Assembly (NCBI RefSeq): GCF_002237755.1
Contig: NZ_MWSJ01000003.1
Coordinates: 310,001-374,000 of the forward strand
Origin: Lysinibacillus sp. KCTC 33748
Lineage (GTDB): Bacteria > Bacillota > Bacilli > Bacillales_A > Planococcaceae
Direction of reading: 5' to 3'
DNA length: 64,000 nucleotides
Positions 34,755-43,997 of this stretch are shown here, in pieces. Below the pieces are notes generated by a model. That model was not told the origin of the DNA. It was given only the letters and a program-made list of their open reading frames with translations, and ran no database searches. Made by a program: the position numbers and the translations under genes. Within the stretch, counting starts at the first letter, position 1; every line of letters starts with the position of its first letter.

Positions 34755-36122
34755 TTATGCTCTAGCGTGAACCTTATTTCCTTGTACCCAAACTTCACGG
34801 ATGTTTTCAGGGCGCACAAGATACATAATTTTTTGGAAAATATCCTGTAAATCTTCCTTATCATCAAAAATAGGAAGTTTTGCAGAAGGTAACCTAGTAT
34901 CGATAATTTGTACATCCCACGTGTAGCTTTCTTGTAATCGACCAATTGGTAGGCTTAAGCTTTCTCCGCCACCTGCTGTTGCTAAATAAAATGCTTCATT
35001 AATCGTAATACGTGAATTTGGGACACCACGTTTTTCAGCAGAAAGAGTTGTATCGACGCCGTCTTCTAGCATTCTAGATGACATGACTGCTTGTCTAGCA
35101 TTATCGTATAGGCTAGGGGAGAAACCGCCAGAAATATCTGACCCTAATCCGATATCAACGCCTTTTGCACGGAAGCGGGCAATTGGAATGACACTATTTG
35201 CAAAATAAGCATTGGAAATTGGACAATGCCCAATCGCTGTGCCTGTTTCAGCAAATAGTTGTACATCATCATCATTTAAAAAATTACTATGCGCCATGAC
35301 AGATTTATCGCCTAATAGACCAAAATCATTTAAGGCAAAGGCGTCATTTTTCTTAAATCGTTCCTTTACATAGCCATGCTCCCAATCGCTTTCACTACAA
35401 TGTGACTGGATATGTGTATCGTATTTAGCAGCTAATTCTCCCAAGCCTTTTAGTGCATCGTATGTACAGCTTGGAATAAAGCGTGGTGTGACAACTGGAT
35501 AAACACCTTGTTTCGTTGATTTGGCTAATTCCTTCACAGCTACAATAAATTCTTCTGTATCTTTGAGTGCAGTTTGAGTATTTGCATCTCGGTAATAGTC
35601 TGGATTTTGTTCTGGATCATCCATTACAACTTTGCCGACTAGACCTCGTTGACCTTTATCAGCACAAATTTTCGCTAATAGTAGGCTTGCTTCTTTATGG
35701 ACAGTTGCAAAATAGAGTGATGTAGTAGTTCCGTTTGCAAGTAGAGTACTTACTAAATCGTCATAGACCTCTTGTGCAAACTCTAAATCGGAGAATTTAG
35801 ATTCAATAGGGAAGGTGTATGTGTTCAGCCAATCATAAAGTGGAATATCTAATGCAGTTCCAGCCTGTGCCCATTGTGGTGCATGTATATGCAAATCGAC
35901 AAAGCCAGGTAAGAAATATTGTCCATCGGCTAATTGATGGAAATTTTCTTGATGTTGATATGTAGTTAGTAGATTATGATAGTCTGCATGCTCAGGAGAT
36001 ACTGTTTTCGCAATCATCCCGTCAGCATTAATGAAGAATAAATAATCCTTTAAAATTTGTACTTCAGTAGGAGACTTACTAGAAAAAGCTGTCCCTTTAA
36101 AAATTAACGTATATTCATTCAT
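34755..36122 (-). CDS. guaD: Guanine deaminase
   Basis: 455 residues from the ATG at 36122 (AAGGTGG 6 bp upstream; a GTG nine bases earlier lies too close). Amidohydrolase of the GuaD type: metal motif FLPGFVDLHIHAPQWAQAG, TYTFPIE, then HSHCSESDWE, VMAHSNFL, GHCPISNAYFAN and GSDISGGFSP, which together supply the zinc ligands (HxH, His, His, Asp). Converts guanine to xanthine and ammonia. Upstream of and in operon with an NCS2 permease, forming a purine-salvage or nitrogen-scavenging unit. Confidence 0.93.
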   Translation of the reverse strand: MNEYTLIFKGTAFSSKSPTEVQILKDYLFFINADGMIAKTVSPEHADYHNLLTTYQHQENFHQLADGQYFLPGFVDLHIHAPQWAQAGTALDIPLYDWLNTYTFPIESKFSDLEFAQEVYDDLVSTLLANGTTTSLYFATVHKEASLLLAKICADKGQRGLVGKVVMDDPEQNPDYYRDANTQTALKDTEEFIVAVKELAKSTKQGVYPVVTPRFIPSCTYDALKGLGELAAKYDTHIQSHCSESDWEHGYVKERFKKNDAFALNDFGLLGDKSVMAHSNFLNDDDVQLFAETGTAIGHCPISNAYFANSVIPIARFRAKGVDIGLGSDISGGFSPSLYDNARQAVMSSRMLEDGVDTTLSAEKRGVPNSRITINEAFYLATAGGGESLSLPIGRLQESYTWDVQIIDTRLPSAKLPIFDDKEDLQDIFQKIMYLVRPENIREVWVQGNKVHARA

Positions 36123-36318
36123 AAAATCCACCTTAATGTTCGTTTATTGTTGAATTCAAGGATTATTATAGGTCGTTAAATCTGTTTTGTCTATAAAAAA
36201 GCGAATATTGATAGATTTATTTAAGGTTTTTAAACGGAGCTCACTATTTTTTTACAGCATTTATAAGCATTGAGATGGATTATCGGCAAAATTGGGATTG
36301 AATTTTTTTACAAATGAA

Positions 36319-36360
36319 AAACTACACAAAAATTGTTATTGTACAAATTTTGTGTAGTTC
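36319..36360 (-). terminator. Terminator of lysR-type gene
   Basis: AACTACACAAAAATT pairs with AAATTTTGTGTAGTT (36320-36334/36345-36359) directly after the gene end, reading into T on the minus strand. The remaining 36132-36318 is AT-rich with no gene. Confidence 0.82.
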
Positions 36361-36380
36361 AAACTTCTAAAAAATAATTG

Positions 36381-37271
36381 TTATGAAATTGAATCATTGA
36401 TGATGTTAATAAAAGTATTAAAGGTCGAAGAGGTATTTGGTTCATTTTTTCTTGTGCAAAGATAAATAGGACGCTGAATATCGATGTCTTTTATAAAAAC
36501 TCGTGCTACTTCCTGTCGTTGAATAAAGTTAGAAGCCGCTATGGACGGAGCTAACATCGTACCATATCCAGCTGCAATGGCGTGAATGGATTCGTTGATG
36601 CCGTCTAGTTGTAGCCCTACTCGTGGTGGTGGGATTTTATGAACTTTACATAAAGCGTTTAAATATTCTTTCGTAGAGCTACCATCTTCTCGTGAAACAA
36701 ATGGCTGCCGCATTAATTCCGCTAATGTCACTTTCTGATCTGCCAGCGGATGACCATAGGGGACGATAAACCAATAATCGAGATTCATGAGAAATTGATA
36801 ATTAATATCTGGATGATGGCCATCCTCTTTTACGATAAAAGCTATATCAACCTTATAGTGAAGCAATTCTTCAATAACCTGCTGGGAGTTAGCCGTTTTT
36901 ATATGGATATGAGTAGTCGGATAGGCTTGTTTATATTTTGCAAGCCATTTCGGTAGTAAAAAATGGGACGGAACATGGGTAGAAGCAATTTGTAATTCTT
37001 CATTACCTGTGTTTTTTAATTGCCCCAACTTATTTTCGATATCCATTTCTAAATCAAATAACCGTCGTGCCTGTTTAAATAAATATTCTCCGTTTGGTGT
37101 TAAGGTAATTCCTCGACCTTTAGATTCTAAAAGGGTTAGGCCAAGTTCTTTTTCTAAATTTCTCATTTGAATGGTAACGGCAGGTTGACTAATCATTAGA
37201 GCTTGCGCGGCCTTCGAAACACTATTGAGCTCGGCAACTTTTGTGAATAATCTAAGAGCATGTAAATTCAT
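36381..37271 (-). CDS. LysR-type transcriptional regulator
   Basis: 296 residues from the ATG at 37271, 8 bp behind AAGGTGG (the GTG four codons earlier is inside that site). N-terminal winged helix (LHALRLFTKVAELNSVSKAAQALMISQPAVTIQMRNLEKELG), linker helix, then an effector domain with two Rossmann lobes (ELQIASTHVPSHFLLPKWLAKYKQAYP...). Divergent from an MFS gene 118 bp away, the usual LysR arrangement, so it likely controls that transporter. Confidence 0.92.
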   Translation of the reverse strand: MNLHALRLFTKVAELNSVSKAAQALMISQPAVTIQMRNLEKELGLTLLESKGRGITLTPNGEYLFKQARRLFDLEMDIENKLGQLKNTGNEELQIASTHVPSHFLLPKWLAKYKQAYPTTHIHIKTANSQQVIEELLHYKVDIAFIVKEDGHHPDINYQFLMNLDYWFIVPYGHPLADQKVTLAELMRQPFVSREDGSSTKEYLNALCKVHKIPPPRVGLQLDGINESIHAIAAGYGTMLAPSIAASNFIQRQEVARVFIKDIDIQRPIYLCTRKNEPNTSSTFNTFINIINDSIS

Positions 37272-37284
37272 TATGTATCCCACC

Positions 37285-37315
37285 TTATATAAGAATTTTT
37301 TATCCTTTTATATAA
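37285..37315. promoter_or_regulatory. Inverted repeat between lysR-type and MFS genes
   Basis: TTATATAA at 37285-37292 and again at 37308-37315, each self-complementary, with 15 bp between. Candidate LysR site by position; AT-rich, so weak. Confidence 0.35.
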
Positions 37316-37389
37316 ATTATATATTAGATTTATTAATTTTCACTCTGTATCCTTTTAATTACAAGAAGTTTTTAGGGGGTGGGGACAAT

Positions 37390-38592
37390 ATGAATCGACA
37401 GCACATCGGGATTTTATTTGGTGGGGTGCTATTACTTGTAGTGGCTATGGGGATTAGCCGGTTTGCATTCACACCAATTTTGCCTTTTATGCGTCATGAT
37501 GTCGGGTTTTCGTTTGAAGTTGCAGGATTTTTAGCATCGAGTAATTATATTGGCTATTTCATTGGTGCATTGTGGGCAGGGTTTATTAATCGCCAAAAGA
37601 AGGGTTTTTTATTGTTAAGTGTTGTCTTGAATGTCCTTTCTGTTGTTCTTATGGGAATCATTGGAATATATAGTGTTTGGCTTGTGCTTCGCCTAATTGC
37701 GGGCATTACAGGGGGACTGGTTTTTGTATTAACATGTAGTATTATTATGGATTATTTAGCAAAGCATTCACTTACAAAATGGTCAGGCTATTTATTTGGC
37801 GGTATTGGATTAGGAATTGCTATTTCAGGTTTATTAGTCCCTGCTATTGAAGCGCGTTTTGCTTGGCAAGGTACATGGATTGGCTTAGGGATTTTATCTG
37901 CTATTTTTTTAGTGGTGACATATATACTTTGGAGAGGCTTGCATGTACAAGATAGTGTGAAAACTGCTAAATCCTCTGATGCAAAAATGACAACAGGCTT
38001 TATGCCATGGTTAATTGTCGCATATGGTTTTGAGGGATTAGGTTATATTATTACAGGTACTTTTTTAGTCGATATCATTCACAATATTCCTTCACTACAA
38101 GCATACTCTTCGTATAGCTGGGTCATTGTTGGGGTAGCGGCTATCCCATCAGCACCTGTTTGGACTGTATTATTAGAAAAATTTTCTGCCATCAAAATTT
38201 TGTTTGTTGCCTATGTATTGCAAGTAGCGGGCATTTTGTTGCCAGTATTTTCACAAACAGTATGGAGCGTATTATTATCGTCATTTTTATTTGGCTTAAC
38301 ATTTGTAGGCATTGTGACGTTAACGACTTCTTACGCACGTCAGCTATTCCCAACGCAAAGCGGTCCAGTCGTATCATTATTAACAACGTTCTATGCTTTT
38401 GGTCAAATTATCGGACCAATCATCGCGGGCCAGCTTGTGGCGGTTTATAGTAATTATAAAGCAGCGCTTGTCTTTGCAGGAGTCATTGTATTTTTTGCAT
38501 TAATTATCATGTTATGTGGAAGATGGATCACAGTTAAACGACAGGTCTCTTTAGACAATGCATTACCTATCAAAACTCAATCTAACCCTTAA
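37390..38592 (+). CDS. MFS transporter, YbfB/YjiJ family
   Basis: 400 residues from the ATG at 37390 with AGGGGGTGGGG just upstream. Twelve membrane helices; helix 1 has the family pattern GISRFAFTPILPFM, and the A-motif-like loop after helix 2 (GALWAGFINRQKKGFLLL) is present. Probably a drug or metabolite exporter; no substrate can be assigned. Divergent from its presumed LysR regulator. Confidence 0.88.
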   Translation: MNRQHIGILFGGVLLLVVAMGISRFAFTPILPFMRHDVGFSFEVAGFLASSNYIGYFIGALWAGFINRQKKGFLLLSVVLNVLSVVLMGIIGIYSVWLVLRLIAGITGGLVFVLTCSIIMDYLAKHSLTKWSGYLFGGIGLGIAISGLLVPAIEARFAWQGTWIGLGILSAIFLVVTYILWRGLHVQDSVKTAKSSDAKMTTGFMPWLIVAYGFEGLGYIITGTFLVDIIHNIPSLQAYSSYSWVIVGVAAIPSAPVWTVLLEKFSAIKILFVAYVLQVAGILLPVFSQTVWSVLLSSFLFGLTFVGIVTLTTSYARQLFPTQSGPVVSLLTTFYAFGQIIGPIIAGQLVAVYSNYKAALVFAGVIVFFALIIMLCGRWITVKRQVSLDNALPIKTQSNP

Positions 38593-38594
38593 AT

Positions 38595-38640
38595 AATAAA
38601 AGCCAGAAATTCCGTTGGGAATTTCTGGCTTTTATTTTTA
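38595..38640. terminator. Terminator after MFS gene
   Basis: AATAAAAGCCAGAAATTCC pairs with GGAATTTCTGGCTTTTATT, followed by Ts. Confidence 0.92.
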
Positions 38641-38740
38641 CTTAAAGATGGCGTGCCTCAATCTAAATGATATAAAAAAATAAAATAAAAGTCTATAACT
38701 TTTTGGGTATATATGAAAAAATAGTAATGTGCACAAGGGA

Positions 38741-38752
38741 CGTAACGTTACG
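38741..38752. promoter_or_regulatory. 12-bp palindrome before methyltransferase gene
   Basis: CGTAACGTTACG, perfect, 27 bp before the start codon. Resembles operators of MerR-type regulators; no such gene is adjacent. Confidence 0.4.
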
Positions 38753-38778
38753 ATTCTATACAGAGATGAGGGAATTAT

Positions 38779-39540
38779 ATGGCAAGAACAGTACCGACAG
38801 AAGAAGCGATTAAACGCTGGAATCAACATGCAGAAAGGTTTACAGTAAACTACGATGAACATGGTGGCATACACCGTGAAGTATTATTAAATCCAGCCAT
38901 TTTTTCATTATTAGAAGAGGTGGAAGGAAAAAGGCTTCTAGATGCAGGGTGCGGAGAAGGCTATTTAAGTAGAATACTTGCTCAAAAAGGGGCTATTGTC
39001 ACAGCAGTTGATTATTCAGAAAAGATGCTAGAAATTGCTAGAGAAAGAACGTATGAGGAAGTTCCGATACAATATAAACATGGAAATTGCGAAAAACTAG
39101 ATTTTTTAGTAGACGAACAGTTTGATTGTATTGTTTCCAATATGGTCCTTCAAGATTTAGAGGATTATAAGGCGGCTTTGAGTGAAATGTATCGCCTTTT
39201 AAAACCTAATAGTACTTTCATCTTTTCTATTCTTCACCCGTGCTTTGTTACACCGAATAGTGGATGGATAAGAAATGAACGGCTTGATCAACAGTATTGG
39301 AAGGTTCAGCGTTATTTTTATGAAGGAGTATACGATCAAAAGCTTCCGCTAGATTCCGATGAAAAAATTGTATTTTATCACCGTACATTAACGAGCTATA
39401 TGAAAGCAATTATTCAAGCAGGCTTTTCTATAGAGGACGTTATCGAACCGATGCCTTCAAAAGAGATGCTAATAAAGTATCCACAATTCGAGGAAGATTT
39501 GCATTGTGCAGATTTTATCGTATTTAAATTAAGAAAATAA
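38779..39540 (+). CDS. Class I SAM-dependent methyltransferase
   Basis: 253 residues with GAGGGA upstream. Methyltransferase fold: motif I LLDAGCGEGYLSRILAQKG at about 55-73, acidic end of strand 2 VTAVDYSEKM, then FDCIVSNMVLQDLED. The C-terminal part (SILHPCFVTPNSGWIRNE...) resembles YjhP/UbiE-like enzymes of unknown substrate. Followed 13 bp later by a DUF6886-like gene, so co-transcribed. Confidence 0.88.
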   Translation: MARTVPTEEAIKRWNQHAERFTVNYDEHGGIHREVLLNPAIFSLLEEVEGKRLLDAGCGEGYLSRILAQKGAIVTAVDYSEKMLEIARERTYEEVPIQYKHGNCEKLDFLVDEQFDCIVSNMVLQDLEDYKAALSEMYRLLKPNSTFIFSILHPCFVTPNSGWIRNERLDQQYWKVQRYFYEGVYDQKLPLDSDEKIVFYHRTLTSYMKAIIQAGFSIEDVIEPMPSKEMLIKYPQFEEDLHCADFIVFKLRK

Positions 39541-39553
39541 AGGAGGGGAGCAT

Positions 39554-40075
39554 GTGCGTATATTTCATGTGAGTGAGGAAAGCGATATTACAATATTCCA
39601 TCCCCGATTACCTGATCGACTAGATTTAGATCCAGAGAAAGGGCTAGTATGGGCAATTAACGATACATGTTTGCCTAATTTTTTAACCCCTAGAAATTGT
39701 CCACGAGTTTGCTATCATAGTGGTGCCGATACAACCGAACAGGATAAAAGAGCCTATATAGCATCAGCATCATGTTCACATGTTGTCGTAATTGAAAGCA
39801 AATGGTTTGAGACGATGAAAAATACGAAACTTTACTTATATGAGTTTGATAGTAATGGATTTACGCTGCAAGATCAAAATGCTGGTTATTATACGAGTGA
39901 AACAACACAATATCCTATAGCTAAATTTGAACTAGAAAATTTATTTGAGGAAATGTTTAAACGTAATGTTGAATTACGGATAGTCGATAACCTGTGGAAC
40001 ATCTATGATGAAATTCAAAAAACAACCTTGAATTGGTCGATGTGCAGAATGCGATTTGCACTACCAAGAAAATAA
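39554..40075 (+). CDS. DUF6886-like cytoplasmic protein
   Basis: 173 residues, GTG start at 39554, 5 bp behind AGGAGGGG. Begins MRIFHVSEESDITIFHPRLP and contains GLVWAINDTCLPNFLTPRNCPRVCYHSG, a pattern I associate with small Bacillus proteins of unknown function. No signal peptide or membrane segment. Its last codons and terminator are duplicated at 41366-41437. Confidence 0.8.
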   Translation: MRIFHVSEESDITIFHPRLPDRLDLDPEKGLVWAINDTCLPNFLTPRNCPRVCYHSGADTTEQDKRAYIASASCSHVVVIESKWFETMKNTKLYLYEFDSNGFTLQDQNAGYYTSETTQYPIAKFELENLFEEMFKRNVELRIVDNLWNIYDEIQKTTLNWSMCRMRFALPRK

Positions 40076-40079
40076 TTAA

Positions 40080-40122
40080 CCAAGCCTCGTATACGCTACT
40101 ATCGCGTGTACGAGGTCTTGTT
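40080..40122. terminator. Bidirectional terminator
   Basis: CCTCGTATACGC pairs with GCGTGTACGAGG (40085-40096/40104-40115), between convergent genes, followed by TCTTGTTT. Confidence 0.82.
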
Positions 40123-40126
40123 TAAC

Positions 40127-40612
40127 TTAGACAGTAATAGTTTGTACGAATGGGGTACTCGTAATGTCAATTAATTTACTATCTTTATATGTAAATATAT
40201 ATTCATAGTTGGCTGTTTCATCTAGCATTTTTGGTAAGTAATGTTTTAAATCGGCTATTCCTACATTTTCGGGATGAAAAATCCACGATAAATCTTTCCA
40301 ATCTAAAATGCCCTCCGCGACTTTAATCGGTGTCACATATGGATAAGATTCTGGCAATTCAGCAATAAAAGCATACATACAGCCAAAGTCGGTTGTTCCA
40401 TCCGTCCATGATATTTTCCCTTTGAATGTAATATCGTTCAGTACGATGCCCGTTTCTTCTTTAATTTCTCGTAATGCACCAGCAAGTGGCGTTTCATTTT
40501 TCTCAATCTTTCCGCCAACCCCATTCCAAGCTCCCATCCAATGAGGGAAATCCCTATTTAGCAATAATATTTGGTCACCCTTTTTAAGAAAACAAATTGT
40601 AAACTCAACCAA
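40127..40612 (-). CDS. NUDIX hydrolase (8-oxo-dGTPase-like)
   Basis: 161 residues from a TTG at 40612, 8 bp behind AAGGAGG; an upstream in-frame ATG at 40681 has no site and adds 23 poorly fitting residues. NUDIX box starting GGKIEKNETPLAGALREIKE and ending ETGI, with the catalytic REIKEE glutamates. Close to the MutT/YtkD-like 8-oxo-dGTP diphosphatase group, hydrolysing damaged nucleoside triphosphates. Confidence 0.88.
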   Translation of the reverse strand: MVEFTICFLKKGDQILLLNRDFPHWMGAWNGVGGKIEKNETPLAGALREIKEETGIVLNDITFKGKISWTDGTTDFGCMYAFIAELPESYPYVTPIKVAEGILDWKDLSWIFHPENVGIADLKHYLPKMLDETANYEYIFTYKDSKLIDITSTPFVQTITV

Positions 40613-40856
40613 GTCTTTTTCCTCCTTTTTAAATGATAGAATGAATTCATAAAAGAAATTTAGATAATGAAATAGGCACAACCCAGTAAAATGGTTGTCC
40701 TACTAATAATAAACAACAGTTTCAAAATATCAATATTACTCTTTAAAAAAAGAATAAAGTAGGGGAAGTAAGGTTTAGCATTGTAATAGATGTTGACAGA
40801 CTCTTTTAAAGAGCTAAAGTTTTCCTTATACGATATTACTTAAATGAGGTGTGCAT

Positions 40857-41321
40857 ATGATTTTAATAAGTGCTTGCTTAGCGGGATTAAAGGTACGATA
40901 TAACGGAACAGATAGTTTAGATGAAAGAATTCAAAAGCTTGTGTTAGAAAATAAAGCGTTAACCGTATGCCCTGAACTTATGGGAGGTTTTTCGACGCCT
41001 CGTGAGCCCGCTGAAATTGTTGGTGGAGATGGTGAAGACGTTCTAGATGGAAAAGCGAGAGTTGTTGAAATATCTGGTCGGGATGTTACGGAGCTTTATT
41101 TAAAGGGCGCATATGCAACATTACATAAAGCACTCGAAATAGGTGCAACTAAGGTTGTATTAAAAGAGTATAGTCCATCATGTGGCAGTGCAATGATTTA
41201 CAATGGTGATTTCAATGGTACAAAATTAGGTGGCGTAGGCGTAACTACTGCATTACTAAGAAGAGATAATATTATTGTTTGTTCTGAAGAAGATTTTTTG
41301 GAGTTGTTTTTGCAAACTTAA
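40857..41321 (+). CDS. DUF523 family protein
   Basis: 154 residues from the ATG at 40857, 6 bp behind GAGGT. Complete DUF523 domain: MILISACLAGLKVRYNG, VCPELMGGFSTPREPAEI, VLKEYSPSCGS and GVGVTTALLRR. Conserved Cys residues in SACLAG, CPE and SPSCG may bind metal. Function unknown. Monocistronic. Confidence 0.9.
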   Translation: MILISACLAGLKVRYNGTDSLDERIQKLVLENKALTVCPELMGGFSTPREPAEIVGGDGEDVLDGKARVVEISGRDVTELYLKGAYATLHKALEIGATKVVLKEYSPSCGSAMIYNGDFNGTKLGGVGVTTALLRRDNIIVCSEEDFLELFLQT

Positions 41322-41365
41322 TAGGTAAGAGCGTTGCCTTTAAATGATTGCACTAAATTGAATTG

Positions 41366-41437
41366 GCGATTTGCACGACCAAGCAAATAATTAACAAGAC
41401 CTCGTACACGGTACTACCGCGTGTACGAGGTCTTGTT
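41366..41437. repeat. Duplicate of a gene tail plus terminator
   Basis: GCGATTTGCACGACCAAGCA onward repeats 40051-40123, which covers the last codons and terminator of the DUF6886-like gene, with scattered changes. The copy serves as terminator for the genes ending at 41321 and 41442; its stem AACAAGACCTCGTACACG (41393-41410) with 41420-41437 is a perfect 18 bp. Confidence 0.85.
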
Positions 41438-41441
41438 ATAC

Positions 41442-42572
41442 TTACTTTTTGTATGGAAACTCTTTCGGAATCGGTCCAAACGCAATCCAATGATATTTAA
41501 AATATCTTCCTATTAAAAATACAATAGCCCAAGTGACGAATAGGGCAACAAGAAACCCACCAACACTCCATATATGAAATAAAATACTGTTTCCACTTAT
41601 AGGAATTTGTCTATAAAGGAAAAGGAAATATGGATGTAATAGATAGATACCAAATGATAGTGTGCCTAAGCTAATTAAGCAATTGACAATCGCTTTATTC
41701 CATTTGTTATAAATCCAGAAGGAAAACTGTAATAAGACAATGCTTGCTGTTATAGATTGTAGCTGAAAAACAATTTCAAATACAGTACTGTTAGTTAAAT
41801 AGGTTTTAGCTGAGAATGCAAAATAATATAAATATACATTATAAAAGGTAGAAAATAGCCATATAATCCAGATAAATAGGATAGCAATATGGAAATCCCC
41901 TTTTTTTAGATGGATCCATCTTTTGTATTTTTCAAAATAGATGCCTAAAAATCCACCTGCTAAGAAATAGGCAAAATAAGAAAATGAGATACTTCCTCTA
42001 TATGGATATTGCCAAAACTCTGCATTTAACAAAATAAAGCCCCATTGAAGGGCAAATCCAATCCAAATGAGATGAGAGGATAGGGCAGGTTTTTTCTTTA
42101 AAACATATAGGAATAAAGGGAACATTAAATAGAACTGTACAATAATAAAAATATAGTATAAATGCGTATACGCTTTTCCAATTAAAAGTTTTTCAAGAAA
42201 TTCCATACTAAATAGTGCATGCCATGTTAATGATAAATCACCCGTCAAAAAAATTTGAATAGCAGCATAATAGAAAATAGAAAAAAAGAGAAAAGGAATG
42301 AGAATTTGCGTCACTCTTTTTTTATAAAAACTAACGACCAGCTCTTTTGTTAAGTCCTTTTGTATATAATTATAAAATAAAACAAATCCACTTAAGAAAA
42401 TAAATACAGGGACAGCAAATTTAGAGGAAATGTTAAAAAATATATAAAGCGGATATAGTTTTGAGTCACTTGGTAAAACCGTAACAGGTGTACTAGTAGC
42501 ATGGATAATAAGTACAGCTAAAATGGATAATGCACGAGTAATATTTAATTCATGAATATGTGCTCGTTTCAT
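41442..42572 (-). CDS. Acyltransferase 3 family membrane protein
   Basis: 376 residues from the ATG at 42572 with GGGAG upstream. About ten membrane helices. Family marks: RAHIHELNITRALSILAVLIIHATST at the N-terminus with the catalytic-type His in VLIIHA, and VFIFLSGFVLFYNY with the Arg/Lys-rich loop after it. Such enzymes O-acetylate sugars or polymers at the cell envelope. No glycan genes adjoin, so the substrate is unknown. There is no SGNH domain. Confidence 0.9.
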   Translation of the reverse strand: MKRAHIHELNITRALSILAVLIIHATSTPVTVLPSDSKLYPLYIFFNISSKFAVPVFIFLSGFVLFYNYIQKDLTKELVVSFYKKRVTQILIPFLFFSIFYYAAIQIFLTGDLSLTWHALFSMEFLEKLLIGKAYTHLYYIFIIVQFYLMFPLFLYVLKKKPALSSHLIWIGFALQWGFILLNAEFWQYPYRGSISFSYFAYFLAGGFLGIYFEKYKRWIHLKKGDFHIAILFIWIIWLFSTFYNVYLYYFAFSAKTYLTNSTVFEIVFQLQSITASIVLLQFSFWIYNKWNKAIVNCLISLGTLSFGIYLLHPYFLFLYRQIPISGNSILFHIWSVGGFLVALFVTWAIVFLIGRYFKYHWIAFGPIPKEFPYKK

Positions 42573-42779
42573 ACAATCATCTCCCAAAAAATATTTACAT
42601 ATGATAGTTGTTTTCTCGTCTAAACGGTGTACTGTAAACATTTGTGCTAGGCAGATGTCGGCATACCCATTAGGAAAGAAAGGATCTCTTGGTAAATTGA
42701 TAACCCAGAGAAGTAAATTTCTTTTATTTTTTGGAATATTATAACACGAACTTGATAGTTATGAATATATTAAAATGAA

Positions 42780-42818
42780 TGCCCCCACTACCTAAGTAGA
42801 TTGGGGGCATTTTTATTC
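42780..42818. terminator. Bidirectional terminator
   Basis: ATGCCCCCACTAC/GTAGATTGGGGGCAT hairpin at 42779-42811 with T tracts on both strands; it ends the decayed ABC locus. Confidence 0.85.
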
Positions 42819-43038
42819 AACAAGCAAAATTCTCGGTGAGGTTTTGGCGATGATTTTCGTCGATACCCAGCAACCAAGACAGGCTGCCACAACACTTAAG
42901 AGAGATAATCCGATAGGTGTTGGCCAATTGATTAAAAGGGGGTAACTACATATGCCATATTCTAAAAGAATACTTTGTGTTACCCGTGGAATATGTCTTA
43001 TATAGGTTTTGAGCATGAATAAGTACCTTGTTTTTCAC
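42813..43038 (-). pseudogene. Collapsed ABC transporter locus (ATPase head joined to FtsX-type permease tail)
   Basis: Two overlapping scraps on the minus strand. From the GTG at 43038, 8 bp behind AGGGGG, the frame reads KVLIHAQNLYKTYSTGNTKYS, the N-terminus of a MacB-type ABC ATPase, and stops at 42946. In another frame, 42813-43016 ends INWPTPIGLSLLSVVAACLGC then WVSTKIIAKTSPRILLVE, a typical last helix and tail of an FtsX-family permease. Everything between appears deleted, leaving about 230 bp with intact ribosome binding site and terminator. Alternative: a 67-residue membrane protein gene at 42813-43016. Confidence 0.65.
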
Positions 43039-43232
43039 AAGAAAACCCCCTTCATTTGATATTATTTCTTTTAGTGTAAGTGGATTTATTATAAGGTCCT
43101 TATTAAATTATTTCTTACAACAGAAAGATATGTTGATGGAATATGCGGATCATTTCATTTCAAAGTAACTTTTAGAAATGAGAAACGTTGTAATAAATAC
43201 ATTATTAAATAGGAGGGGGATACCGGGACACT

Positions 43233-43997
43233 ATGCCATTAACATTTGCTCATCCGGCGGCAGTATTACCTTTCACCAGAAAAAGTAAATATATTAATTT
43301 TTCCGCAATGGTTTTAGGTAGTATGGCGCCTGACTTTGAATATTTTTTACGAGGTCAACCTATAGGAGAGATAGGGCATACCTACACAGGTTTTTTTCTA
43401 TTCAATCTCCCATTAGTAGTAATGATTTACTTTATTTATCATCGAATTATACGTTTGAAAGTAATCCACCATTTACCTAACTTTCTGCAGGATACATCCA
43501 GCTACAAAGTGGTGGGAAGTAAAAAATGGAAGACAGTCATTTTTTGTTACTCAGCATTGTTTGGAATGTTAACGCATGTAGTATGGGATTCTTTTACACA
43601 TACAAATGGATTTATGGTAAGGAATTTCCCAACTCTGACCTATACCTTCAATCTGTATGGCTATCAAATACCCATTTATAAATTTTTGCAACATGGTAGT
43701 ACACTTTTGGGGATTTCACTTATTATCGGTTATGTGTATTACAGAGCATCATTAAATAAGAATAAAGATATTCCGAAAATTTCCGCTAAAAAGAAGCTCG
43801 ATTTTTGGGTTTTAATATTTATTTTAACGCTACTATATGTATGTCTTTGGTACATAATCGATAGGTTATCGATTAACAGCTATGGAATAATGGTTGTACG
43901 TATCATCGATTCATTTTTGGGAAGTATACTAACCGTTTGCTTAGCTATGACATATCATCAAAACAAATCAAATTATCGAAATAATAATTTGCAATAG
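43233..43997 (+). CDS. DUF4184 family membrane protein
   Basis: 254 residues with AGGAGGGGG upstream. Six or so hydrophobic segments. N-terminal MPLTFAHPAAVLPFTRKSKY and SMAPDFEYFLRG, plus GMLTHVVWDSFTHTNGF, are the marks of DUF4184, whose His/Asp residues resemble metal-dependent membrane hydrolases. Function unknown. Monocistronic. Confidence 0.9.
   Translation: MPLTFAHPAAVLPFTRKSKYINFSAMVLGSMAPDFEYFLRGQPIGEIGHTYTGFFLFNLPLVVMIYFIYHRIIRLKVIHHLPNFLQDTSSYKVVGSKKWKTVIFCYSALFGMLTHVVWDSFTHTNGFMVRNFPTLTYTFNLYGYQIPIYKFLQHGSTLLGISLIIGYVYYRASLNKNKDIPKISAKKKLDFWVLIFILTLLYVCLWYIIDRLSINSYGIMVVRIIDSFLGSILTVCLAMTYHQNKSNYRNNNLQ

Noticed and set aside
37225..37389. N-terminal extension of the MFS transporter
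   Set aside because: It would run through the divergent LysR-type gene start and operator region; the ATG at 37390 has a strong site.
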